From Porphyromonadaceae bacterium (lineage in GTDB: Bacteria; Bacteroidota; Bacteroidia; Bacteroidales; Tannerellaceae), in contig DOZP01000344.1 of NCBI GenBank assembly GCA_003517945.1, positions 7,235 through 16,400 on the forward strand: a DNA stretch of 9,166 nucleotides. Direction: 5' to 3'. The first letter of the stretch is position 1. Every line of letters begins with the position of its first letter. This document shows positions 1-6,988 of this stretch, in pieces. The position numbers and the translations under genes are program-made. A model generated the notes under the pieces. That model searched no databases and was not told the DNA's origin. It was given only the letters and a program-made list of their open reading frames with translations.

Positions 1-16
1 ATCTTATACCAACGAT

Positions 17-2473
17 TTACTCTTTGGCCTTTTCTTGCAGGAGCGCATAGTCTACCACCTGGGCTATATCGGAAACATAATGAAACGTCAGCCCTTTCAG
101 GTATTCGGCTTTTATTTCGCCGATATCTTTCTTATTTTCGTCAGACAGGATAATGTATCTGATACCTGCGCGCTTGGCGGCCAGTATTTTTTCCTTGATT
201 CCCCCTACGGGAAGTACTTTTCCGCGTAGTGTGATCTCGCCTGTCATGGCCAGATTTTTGCGCACCTTCCGTTTCGTAAATGCGGAAACAAGTGAAGTCA
301 CCATTGTAATACCGGCGCTCGGTCCGTCTTTGGGTATAGCGCCTTCCGGCACATGAATATGTACATTCCAGTCTTCAAACATCGATTCGTCTATCCCTAA
401 CGCATCCGCATGCGAACGGACATATTCCAACGCGATAACCGCAGACTCTTTCATCACATCACCCAGATTTCCCGTCACGGTCAACTTCGACCCTTTACCT
501 TTACTCAAACTCGTCTCTACGAACAGAATCTCTCCTCCGACGGCCGTCCAGGCAAGTCCGGTAACAACACCGGCATACTGATTTCCCTGATATTTATCGG
601 GCGTATATTCTTCCGCACCCAGGTATTCGCGAACAAGCTCAGTTGTAATGACAGGAGAAATATCCTCTTCGGAAGCTATTTTTCGCGCCACCTTACGCAT
701 TACCTTGGCAATTTTTTTCTCCAATTCGCGCACCCCGCTTTCGCGCGTGTATGAATCAATGATAAGACGCACGGCCTGTTTATCGAACTTAATGCTGCCG
801 GCAACTATCCCATGAGCTTCCATCTGCTTGGGAATAAGATGCTTCAATGCGATCTGCATCTTCTCTTCCGCGATATATCCGCTCACTTCGATAAGCTCCA
901 TACGATCCAATAAAGGTTGCGAAATCGTATTGAGATTATTGGCGGTAGCAATAAACATCACCTTGCTCAGGTCATAATCTATATCCAGATAGTTATCATG
1001 AAAATGCTCATTCTGTTCGGGATCAAGCACTTCGAGCAACGCCGATGCCGGATCGCCCTTAAAATCATTGCCTACTTTATCTATTTCATCCAGCACAAAT
1101 ACCGGATTGGAGGTTCCCGCTTTCTTTATATTTTCAACGATACGGCCAACCATCGCGCCGATATAGGTACGTCTGTGACCACGTATTTCCGCCTCATCAT
1201 GAAGCCCGCCAAGCGATATACGCACATATTTCCGGTTCAATGCCTCGGCTATGGATTTACCAAGCGAAGTCTTACCAACCCCCGGAGGGCCATAAAGACA
1301 GATGATCGGAGAACGTAAATCCTTCTTTAGTTTAAGCACCGCCAGATGTTCGATGATACGCTCCTTGACCTTATCCATTCCGTAATGATCACGATTCAGA
1401 ATCCGCTCGGCGCGTTTCAGATTGAAGTTATCTTTGCTATATTCTCCCCACGGCAGGTTGACGATCGTTTGCACATACTGTACCTGCACCGAGTAATCGG
1501 GAGACTGGGGATTCAGGCGCTCCAGTTTGATAACTTCTTTTTTAAATATTTCCTCGACCTCTTTCGTCCATTTTTTCTTTTTGGCTTTTTCACGCAATTC
1601 CGCGATTTCAAGATCATTGATATTATCACCTCCAAGTTCTTTTTGTATCGCTTTTATCTGTTGCTGAAGAAAATATTCTTTCTGTTGCTTATTGATATCT
1701 TCATGCGTTTTCATTTGTATGGACGCCTTCAATTCAATCAACTGATACTCCCTGTTCAATATAAACAACAAACGATACGCACGGTCTTTCAGGTCGTTAA
1801 TCGCTAAAAGTTCCTGTTTTACAGCCGCATCCGTGATGATATTACAAGATGAAAAATTAATCAGATAAAGAATGTTCTGATTATTACGTATGGAGAAAAT
1901 CAAATCGCGAGGAGGATCCATAGCCGACGATAACATCTTAACCGTCAGATCCTTTATCGTCGAAGCAAGTGCTTCCAGTTCACGATCCTGTTTTTTAGGC
2001 CGGGTATCTTCGAGTTGTTCGATTTTACCGACAAGAAACGGTTCCGTTTCCGTAAGCGACTTCAGTGAAAAACGTTTCTTGCCCTGAAGGATAACAGTCG
2101 TTGTTCCGTCGGGCATCTCCAGGACACGCATGATTTCCGCAATCACGCCGACGTCATACAAATCATCAAAACCCGGTTCATCAATAGCCGGATCTCTCTG
2201 ACAACAAACGCCAATCAATATTTTCTTCTTAACGGCGTCGCGTATCAGGCGCATCGACTTGGCCCTGCCGGCAATAACAGGCATTGCCACGCCCGGAAAA
2301 AGCACCATATTCCGAAGCGGAAGGATCGGCAACGTATCCCCTACCTTTTCCACGCCTTCGGAAAAATCTTCATCCTTATCACACTCCATCAGAATCGGTA
2401 CCGCAACGATCGTATCATCAATATCATCAATTGACTGCTGCGCATATATCTTAACCGTGTTTTTTTTATCCAT
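17..2473 (-). CDS. lon: ATP-dependent endopeptidase La (Lon protease), complete
   Basis: This is an 818-residue Lon, the cytosolic homo-oligomeric AAA+ serine protease that unfolds and degrades damaged and short-lived regulatory proteins. Domains in order: an acidic N-terminal extension (1-46); the LON substrate-binding domain, opening with [14 protein letters not shown] (48-61); a charged coiled-coil linker (about 240-315); the AAA+ module with Walker A GPPGVGKT (395-402) and Walker B VFVLDEID (458-465); and the protease domain. The catalytic dyad is Ser719 in PKDGPSAG and Lys762 in GGIKEK. Their 43-residue spacing equals that of E. coli S679/K722. Nothing is missing. E. coli Lon is about 784 residues, and most of the excess here lies before the LON domain. 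The ATG start directly follows a promoter and a short leader without a Shine-Dalgarno site, and codons 3-5 include a run of eight A. It is divergent from trmN. Sixteen bases remain beyond the stop before the window ends. Confidence 0.98.
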   Translation of the reverse strand: MDKKNTVKIYAQQSIDDIDDTIVAVPILMECDKDEDFSEGVEKVGDTLPILPLRNMVLFPGVAMPVIAGRAKSMRLIRDAVKKKILIGVCCQRDPAIDEPGFDDLYDVGVIAEIMRVLEMPDGTTTVILQGKKRFSLKSLTETEPFLVGKIEQLEDTRPKKQDRELEALASTIKDLTVKMLSSAMDPPRDLIFSIRNNQNILYLINFSSCNIITDAAVKQELLAINDLKDRAYRLLFILNREYQLIELKASIQMKTHEDINKQQKEYFLQQQIKAIQKELGGDNINDLEIAELREKAKKKKWTKEVEEIFKKEVIKLERLNPQSPDYSVQVQYVQTIVNLPWGEYSKDNFNLKRAERILNRDHYGMDKVKERIIEHLAVLKLKKDLRSPIICLYGPPGVGKTSLGKSIAEALNRKYVRISLGGLHDEAEIRGHRRTYIGAMVGRIVENIKKAGTSNPVFVLDEIDKVGNDFKGDPASALLEVLDPEQNEHFHDNYLDIDYDLSKVMFIATANNLNTISQPLLDRMELIEVSGYIAEEKMQIALKHLIPKQMEAHGIVAGSIKFDKQAVRLIIDSYTRESGVRELEKKIAKVMRKVARKIASEEDISPVITTELVREYLGAEEYTPDKYQGNQYAGVVTGLAWTAVGGEILFVETSLSKGKGSKLTVTGNLGDVMKESAVIALEYVRSHADALGIDESMFEDWNVHIHVPEGAIPKDGPSAGITMVTSLVSAFTKRKVRKNLAMTGEITLRGKVLPVGGIKEKILAAKRAGIRYIILSDENKKDIGEIKAEYLKGLTFHYVSDIAQVVDYALLQEKAKE

Positions 2474-2495
2474 AAATTAATATACTAAAGGTTTG

Positions 2496-2527
2496 CAAAG
2501 ATAGCGTAAGCCGGGAGGAATACCAAA
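2496..2527 (-). promoter_or_regulatory. lon promoter (Bacteroidota type)
   Basis: Read on the minus strand, TATCTTTG (2503-2496) matches the Bacteroidota -7 consensus TAnnTTTG exactly. TTTG (2527-2524) lies 20 nt upstream and matches the -33 box at the usual 19-21 nt spacing. Transcription should begin near 2490, leaving a leader of under 20 nt. The -33 box sits in one arm of a perfect A/T inverted repeat (2524-2542), listed separately. No binding site for a known heat-shock regulator is recognisable. Confidence 0.75.
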
Positions 2528-2542
2528 AAAAATATTTTTTTG
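2524..2542. repeat. A/T inverted repeat over the lon -33 box
   Basis: The arms CAAAAAAA (2524-2531) and TTTTTTTG (2535-2542) are perfect reverse complements separated by ATA. The left arm, read on the minus strand, supplies the lon -33 TTTG. It could be an UP-like A-tract, an operator half-site pair, or simply AT-rich promoter DNA. I see no plus-strand -7 box at the right distance, so it does not appear to serve a second promoter. Confidence 0.5.
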
Positions 2543-2667
2543 TCTACAATGCGTTTTTTCCTGTTATAAAAGTAAAAGCCCTTTCGCATCCCGAACCGAA
2601 TTATACGCAGCAAATATAATGCCAGAAAAATAAACATTCCACCGCGTTAGCCGTTTTGCGTGACCCG

Positions 2668-2695
2668 GCAGAAATCGAACAAGTCCGATTTTTGC
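2668..2695. other. Unexplained 10-bp hairpin in the lon-trmN gap
   Basis: GCAGAAATCG (2668-2677) pairs with CGATTTTTGC (2686-2695) around an 8-nt loop, giving ten pairs with one G-U. It lies upstream of the predicted trmN transcription start, so it is not part of the trmN leader. It lacks the GC stem plus following T-run of a classical terminator. The rest of the gap (about 2543-2667 and 2696-2728) holds no gene, repeat or RNA that I can recognise. Confidence 0.35.
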
Positions 2696-2728
2696 GCCCG
2701 CTACTTAAAACGTTCTGTTTTTTTGCAC

Positions 2729-2736
2729 TACATTTG
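2729..2736 (+). promoter_or_regulatory. trmN -7 promoter element
   Basis: TACATTTG is an exact TAnnTTTG match. No TTTG or TTG stands 19-21 nt upstream, so the -33 box is weak or absent. A start near 2742 gives a leader of about 30 nt to the ATG at 2773. It would also put the in-frame ATG at 2656 outside the transcript, which supports the shorter reading of trmN. Confidence 0.6.
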
Positions 2737-2772
2737 CAATCGTTCAACACAATGATAAAAGTACGGATCATA

Positions 2773-3483
2773 ATGTCAAACAGCTATTTTCAATTTAAAC
2801 AATTTACCGTATGGCATGACAAATGCGCCATGAAAGTCGGTACGGACGGGGTTCTTCTGGGCGCCTGGAGTTCAATTGACAAACCGTATTCCGTACTGGA
2901 TATCGGCACGGGAACGGGGCTTATCGCCCTGATGATCGCACAACGAAGCCCGGAAGCAAAAATCGACGCGATTGACATTGACAAAGAAGCATGCATGCAG
3001 GCGGCTGAAAACATAAAAAGGTCGCCGTTCAAAGATAAAATCCATATTATTCACCAATCATTCCGGAAATACACAACAGAAAAAAAATACAATCTGATCG
3101 TTTCTAATCCTCCGTATTTTTCAGACTCAATGAAAAGCCCGGATAAAAAAAGAAACGTAGCGCGACATAATGACAGTCTGCCGCTGAAGCAACTGATAGA
3201 ACATGCCATAACCATGCTGTCCGACAACGGAAAAATCGCGTTAGTCTTACCGGCAACAAGCTCCGGCGAGATTGATTTTATACTAGCCACACACTGTTTA
3301 CACACCCTCCGGCGAACGGACGTTGTTTCCGTTGAAGGACTAAAACCAAAACGTTTTCTCATTGAAATATCCGGAAAAGCGCCTTCCGGATACGCGTCCC
3401 AAACGGATACGCTCGTTCTGGCAACGAATAATCAGGAAAGAACGCAACAATACAACGACCTCACAAAAGATTTTTACCTGTAA
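2773..3483 (+). CDS. trmN: tRNA1(Val) (adenine-37-N6)-methyltransferase, TrmN6/YfiC family
   Basis: A 236-residue class I SAM-dependent methyltransferase. By family (E. coli YfiC/TrmN6) it should form m6A at position 37, beside the anticodon of tRNA1(Val), in the cytosol. Visible motifs are the N-terminal block FKQFTVWHDKCAMKVGTDGV (8-27) leading into LLGAW, SAM-binding motif I VLDIGTGTG (41-49), the acidic strand end DAIDID (65-70), and the N6-adenine catalytic motif NPPY (112-115) followed by ARH (130-132). I chose the ATG at 2773 because family members begin a few residues before FKQF and because the -7 element lies just upstream. In-frame ATGs at 2752 and 2656 would add 7 or 39 residues with no family resemblance. 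It is monocistronic, divergent from lon and convergent with the lipid kinase 37 nt downstream. The methyltransferase class is certain; the tRNA target is inferred from the family. Confidence 0.9.
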   Translation: MSNSYFQFKQFTVWHDKCAMKVGTDGVLLGAWSSIDKPYSVLDIGTGTGLIALMIAQRSPEAKIDAIDIDKEACMQAAENIKRSPFKDKIHIIHQSFRKYTTEKKYNLIVSNPPYFSDSMKSPDKKRNVARHNDSLPLKQLIEHAITMLSDNGKIALVLPATSSGEIDFILATHCLHTLRRTDVVSVEGLKPKRFLIEISGKAPSGYASQTDTLVLATNNQERTQQYNDLTKDFYL

Positions 3484-3520
3484 AGCCTGAACACTTCCGG
3501 AAACAGATTTTGAAAAAAAA

Positions 3521-4492
3521 TCAACGTATCCTGACCGGCATCCGGTCTTCAAAAAACTGAAAGACTTCGTTTATACGCCGTTGTACATCACCTACAAATG
3601 TCGTATTTTCAGGACTAAAAACCTTCACAGCCGATTTGATCACGGAGATATTGATCTCTTCCGACTCCATCACCGGTTCTCCGTCAATATGCATCACGCC
3701 GGCTTTCTGGCGTATGATCTGCGCTTCTTTTGCTCGCAGGGTTTTTATTTTACTGTTTTTATCAATCGTTTTTGTAAACAACTGAATCGCCAACGGACCA
3801 ATATCAAACGTATTAAACGGAGATAGGATGGTGATATCAATCTTTCCGTCGTTAATATCGGCATTCGGAGCGATAAAAGCATTATTACCGTATTGCGACG
3901 CATTGGCGCATGTGATCAGAAAAGCCTTTTCTCTTATGGTATGATCATTCACACGCAGTTCGTACACTTCCGGCTTATATTCGAGATAACTCTCCACAAT
4001 ATCCTTTACATAAGTCAGCGAACCGCGATGCTTTTCTTTTGCGAACTCCTTACTGATAGTAGCGTCAAACCCCACCCCGCACGTACAGAAAAATGCCCTC
4101 TCATTGGCTTTGCAAGCATCAATGACAGAAGTATGGCCGGCGAAAATAACGTCCACCGCTCCTTTAATATCCATAGGAATATTTAACTCGTGTGCGAGTC
4201 CGTTCCCGGAACCTTTCGGAATAATCCCCAGAAAAACATCCGTAAACAGCAGATTTTGTGCGATTTCATTGACCGTCCCGTCTCCTCCGACGGCAATCAC
4301 ACAATCCGCGCCGTCGTCTATAGCGCGTAGGGTAAGCTCCTTCGCATGACCGGCATATCCGGTATTCAACACCTGCATGGAGATACCTCTTTCAATACAA
4401 CGTGATGCTATCATATCCGGAATTTTATCTTTCGAACCGACACCGGATACCGGGTTAATAATAACATATATCTTTTTCAATTCCTTCTTCAT
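3521..4492 (-). CDS. Lipid kinase, diacylglycerol/sphingosine kinase-like (DAGK_cat, YegS/DgkB family)
   Basis: A 323-residue soluble kinase of the diacylglycerol kinase catalytic fold, which phosphorylates lipid hydroxyls with ATP at the membrane surface. Motifs: INPVSG (12-17), the nucleotide-binding GGDGTVNE (69-76), GSGNGLA (94-100), and the C-terminal HIDGEP (268-273) of the beta-sandwich domain. Length is normal (about 290-330) and there is no signal peptide or membrane helix. The family contains diacylglycerol kinases, sphingosine kinases and YegS-like lipid kinases, which sequence alone does not separate. Here it is divergent from serine palmitoyltransferase across 125 nt, with facing promoters, so a sphingoid base such as dihydrosphingosine is a plausible substrate; a kinase of this type acting on dihydrosphingosine has been reported from Porphyromonas gingivalis. 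Diacylglycerol recycling is the main alternative. The 3' end converges on trmN. The fold assignment is firm; the substrate is open. Confidence 0.92.
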   Translation of the reverse strand: MKKELKKIYVIINPVSGVGSKDKIPDMIASRCIERGISMQVLNTGYAGHAKELTLRAIDDGADCVIAVGGDGTVNEIAQNLLFTDVFLGIIPKGSGNGLAHELNIPMDIKGAVDVIFAGHTSVIDACKANERAFFCTCGVGFDATISKEFAKEKHRGSLTYVKDIVESYLEYKPEVYELRVNDHTIREKAFLITCANASQYGNNAFIAPNADINDGKIDITILSPFNTFDIGPLAIQLFTKTIDKNSKIKTLRAKEAQIIRQKAGVMHIDGEPVMESEEINISVIKSAVKVFSPENTTFVGDVQRRINEVFQFFEDRMPVRIR

Positions 4493-4509
4493 TCTTGTAA
4501 TTTTGATTG

Positions 4510-4517
4510 CAAAAATA
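4510..4517 (-). promoter_or_regulatory. Lipid kinase -7 promoter element
   Basis: On the minus strand the sequence reads TATTTTTG, an exact TAnnTTTG match, 17 nt before the kinase ATG. No clear TTTG is present at the -33 distance. It lies 41 nt from the spt -7 element on the opposite strand, so the upstream regions of the two promoters overlap and a regulator bound between them could affect both. Confidence 0.5.
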
Positions 4518-4558
4518 CAATTTTGGAATTAAAATATACATATATCACTTCTTTTTCG

Positions 4559-4566
4559 TACTTTTG
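4559..4566 (+). promoter_or_regulatory. spt-ricT-gldH operon -7 promoter element
   Basis: TACTTTTG is an exact TAnnTTTG match. There is no obvious -33 TTTG 19-21 nt upstream. Initiation near 4573 would give a leader of about 45 nt before the spt ATG. That leader contains a four-codon reading frame with its own stop (ATG 4585, TAA 4597-4599). No Shine-Dalgarno sequence precedes spt. Confidence 0.55.
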
Positions 4567-4617
4567 CACAGTTTTTACGGTTCCATGCGAATAACATAAT
4601 ACAAGTCCAAACTGAAT

Positions 4618-5802
4618 ATGAACTTATTAAGAGAAAAACTGGCAAAATACGATGCTCCCCAAAAAGCAAAAGCCGCAGGCATATACCCATATTTCCGCGA
4701 AATAGAGAGTGATCAGGATACCGAGGTGATTATCAGTGGAAAAAAGGTATTAATGTTCGGTTCCAATGCTTACTTAGGTTTGACAAACCATCCGAAAGTG
4801 AAGGAAGCAGCGGTAGACGCCATCAAAAAATATGGTACCGGATGTGCAGGTTCACGTTTTCTGAACGGAACACTTGATATACACGTACAATTAGAAAAAC
4901 GCCTCGCCGAATTTGTCGGAAAAGACGATGCGATCTCTTTCTCGACAGGTTTTCAGGTAAACGAAGGCGTAATATCATGTATAACAGGCCGCGAAGACTA
5001 TATAATCTGGGACGAACTGAACCATGCTTCTATTATCGAAGGTATCCGTCTGTCATTTTCCACCAAGCTGAAATACAAACACAACGACATGGAGTCGTTG
5101 GAGAAACAGCTTCAGAAATGTGATGCCGATAAAATAAAACTGATTGTAATGGACGGAGTTTTCAGTATGGAAGGCGATGTGGCCAATCTGCCCGAAATCG
5201 TAAATCTCGCCAAAAAATACAAGGCAAGCGTAATGGTTGATGAAGCGCACGGTATCGGGATCTTCGGAAAGCAGGGACGCGGTACGTGTGATCATTTCGG
5301 AGTGACCAAAGACATAGATCTGATCATGGGTACATTCAGCAAATCATTTGCTTCTCTCGGCGGATTTATCGCTGCGGATAAAGATACAATCAATTACCTC
5401 CGCCACAACGCGCGAACCTACATTTTCAGTGCGAGTTGTACGCCGGCATCCATAGCGGCAGCAAATGCATCGCTGGATATTATGCTAAGCGAACCCGAAC
5501 GGGTTGATCACCTGTGGTATTTGACCCGTTACGCATTGGAAGGTTTTCGCCAGATGGGTTGTGAGATCGGAAATACGTCAACCCCTATCATCCCCTTGTT
5601 TATACGTAATAACGACCTTACCTTCCTTATCGTGAGAGAATTATTTGACGCCGGAGTATTTGTGAATCCGGTTGTATCGCCGGCCGTGGCGTCTCATGAT
5701 ACCCTGATCCGCTTTTCATTGATGGCGACACATACGAAAGAACAATTGGATTATGCGATGGAAGCTATTCAGATGATATTCAAAAAACATCACCTGATTT
5801 AA
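4618..5802 (+). CDS. spt: Serine palmitoyltransferase (alpha-oxoamine synthase family)
   Basis: A 394-residue PLP enzyme that condenses L-serine with a fatty acyl-CoA to 3-ketodihydrosphingosine, the committed step of sphingolipid synthesis. Active-site residues fall where expected: stacking His136 in LNHASI, Asp208 and His211 in DEAHG, and Schiff-base Lys242 in GTFSKSFASLGGF. The 136-208-211-242 spacing is identical to Sphingomonas H159/D231/H234/K265. The GTFSKS context and RFLNGT (80-84) favour serine palmitoyltransferase over glycine C-acetyltransferase (Kbl), which typically has GTLGKA and RFICGT. The sequence also closely resembles my recollection of the Bacteroides enzyme. It is full length, soluble, and has no fused carrier domain. 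It is first in an operon with ricT (17 nt) and gldH, and divergent from a lipid kinase that may act on its pathway products. Aminooxononanoate synthase (BioF) is a less likely alternative. Confidence 0.92.
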   Translation: MNLLREKLAKYDAPQKAKAAGIYPYFREIESDQDTEVIISGKKVLMFGSNAYLGLTNHPKVKEAAVDAIKKYGTGCAGSRFLNGTLDIHVQLEKRLAEFVGKDDAISFSTGFQVNEGVISCITGREDYIIWDELNHASIIEGIRLSFSTKLKYKHNDMESLEKQLQKCDADKIKLIVMDGVFSMEGDVANLPEIVNLAKKYKASVMVDEAHGIGIFGKQGRGTCDHFGVTKDIDLIMGTFSKSFASLGGFIAADKDTINYLRHNARTYIFSASCTPASIAAANASLDIMLSEPERVDHLWYLTRYALEGFRQMGCEIGNTSTPIIPLFIRNNDLTFLIVRELFDAGVFVNPVVSPAVASHDTLIRFSLMATHTKEQLDYAMEAIQMIFKKHHLI

Positions 5803-5819
5803 TCTATAATAATTGAAAC

Positions 5820-6986
5820 ATGCGATTTGTTCAGGATAAAGGTAGTGGTTTCGGACTAAGCGTCAAAGGTTGTTCAAAGGCTAAGAACAAGCTCAACAAC
5901 TATGACTGGCTGTGCGATATCAAAGAAGCGCAGACGGCTACTGATTTCGTGGAGGTGCAATTCAAAAACACACGGAAGGGATATTTTCTTAACAAAGAAC
6001 ATTTACCGCTGAAGAAAGGCGACGTTGTAGCCGTCGAATCGTCACCCGGACATGATATCGGAACAGTCACGCTGACGGGAAAGCTGGTTTTGCTGCAAAT
6101 GAAAAAGAACAGGTACCGTTTTGACGAAGAACCTAAAAAAGTATACCGTCTCGCCCGGCAAACGGATATTGATAAGCACGAAGAAGCCAAAAACCGCGAA
6201 CACGAAACCATGATCCGGTCGCGACAGATTGCGACAGAGCTTGGTCTTAATATGAAAATAGGCGATGTTGAGTTTCAGGGAGACGGCAATAAGGCTATAT
6301 TTTATTACATAGCAGACGAGCGGGTCGACTTCCGCCAATTAATAAAGGTGTTGGCCGAAACATTCCATGTCCGTATCGAAATGAAACAAATCGGCGCACG
6401 TCAGGAAGCCGGACGTATCGGAGGTATCGGTCCTTGCGGCCGTGAACTGTGTTGCTCCGCATGGATGAGCAGCTTTGTTTCCGTAGCGACGGATGCCGCA
6501 CGTTTTCAGGACTTGTCCATGAATCCCCAGAAACTGGCAGGACAATGCGCCAAGTTGAAATGTTGTCTCAATCATGAGGTCGACACCTATGTGGAAAGGC
6601 GGAAACAACTACCTTCACGTAAGATTGAACTGGTGACGGTTGACAATACGTATTATCATTTCAAAACCGATATTTTCAAAAAGGAAATCACCTATTCAAC
6701 AGACAAAAATATCCCGGCAAATCTTGTAACAATCTCTTCGCATCGCGTCTTCGACATCGTACAAATGAACAAAAAAGGCGAAAAACCGTTTTCCCTGCTT
6801 AGCGATACGGAAGTGAAAGATGAAAAACGTGACTCCAAAGATATTCTGGGTGACAGCGTTTCCCGTTTTGACAAAGTAAAAAAGAAAAAGAAAAACAAGA
6901 AAAAATCAAATAATCCCCAAAACATCTCCCCGCACAATGGAAAAAACGAAACCCGGAATGCGAATGATAAGCCTAATAAAGGATAA
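5820..6986 (+). CDS. ricT: PSP1-domain protein, RicT/YaaT-like, with lysine-rich tail
   Basis: A 388-residue soluble PSP1 family protein. Bacillus subtilis RicT (YaaT) is the best studied member: with RicA and RicF it forms a complex that carries [4Fe-4S] clusters and directs RNase Y processing of mRNA. An N-terminal beta-rich part (about 40-92) contains KKGDVVAVE (65-73). The conserved PSP1 C-terminal region spans about 104-192. Two cysteine clusters follow: GPCGRELCC (C206, C211, C212) and CAKLKCC (C243, C248, C249), the arrangement expected for cluster ligation. From about 325 the chain turns low-complexity and very basic, with ten lysines in 352-363, and looks disordered and possibly RNA-binding. 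It lies 17 nt after spt and 2 nt before gldH, so it is co-transcribed with both. There is no Shine-Dalgarno site. Family membership is firm. The partners and target in Bacteroidota are unknown to me. Confidence 0.88.
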   Translation: MRFVQDKGSGFGLSVKGCSKAKNKLNNYDWLCDIKEAQTATDFVEVQFKNTRKGYFLNKEHLPLKKGDVVAVESSPGHDIGTVTLTGKLVLLQMKKNRYRFDEEPKKVYRLARQTDIDKHEEAKNREHETMIRSRQIATELGLNMKIGDVEFQGDGNKAIFYYIADERVDFRQLIKVLAETFHVRIEMKQIGARQEAGRIGGIGPCGRELCCSAWMSSFVSVATDAARFQDLSMNPQKLAGQCAKLKCCLNHEVDTYVERRKQLPSRKIELVTVDNTYYHFKTDIFKKEITYSTDKNIPANLVTISSHRVFDIVQMNKKGEKPFSLLSDTEVKDEKRDSKDILGDSVSRFDKVKKKKKNKKKSNNPQNISPHNGKNETRNANDKPNKG

Positions 6987-6988
6987 AA

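Noticed and set aside
917..1807. Long plus-strand open frames opposite lon
   Set aside because: Their translations show no recognisable domain, and the minus strand carries an intact, highly conserved Lon here. They are coding shadows.
2660..2700. A functional tRNA gene on the minus strand
   Set aside because: The T-arm does not pair and no anticodon or D-arm can be placed. Kept only as a low-interest relic question.
2656..2772. Longer trmN reading from the ATG at 2656 (39 extra residues) or at 2752
   Set aside because: The extra residues do not resemble the family, and the -7 element at 2729-2736 would place the transcription start after 2656 and only about 10 nt before 2752.
3484..3522. 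Possible bidirectional terminator between trmN and the lipid kinase
   Set aside because: The only stems are GATTTT/AAAATC (3506-3511 with 3517-3522) and the short palindrome TTCCGGAA. Both are too weak to call.
4618..5802. Glycine C-acetyltransferase (Kbl) or BioF as the identity of spt
   Set aside because: The lysine context GTFSKSFAS and the RFLNGT motif fit serine palmitoyltransferase better, and there is no threonine dehydrogenase or biotin gene nearby.
6880..6925. Programmed frameshift in the A-rich lysine stretch of ricT
   Set aside because: The reading frame continues cleanly to a stop 2 nt before gldH, and no stimulatory hairpin or alternative long frame is seen.
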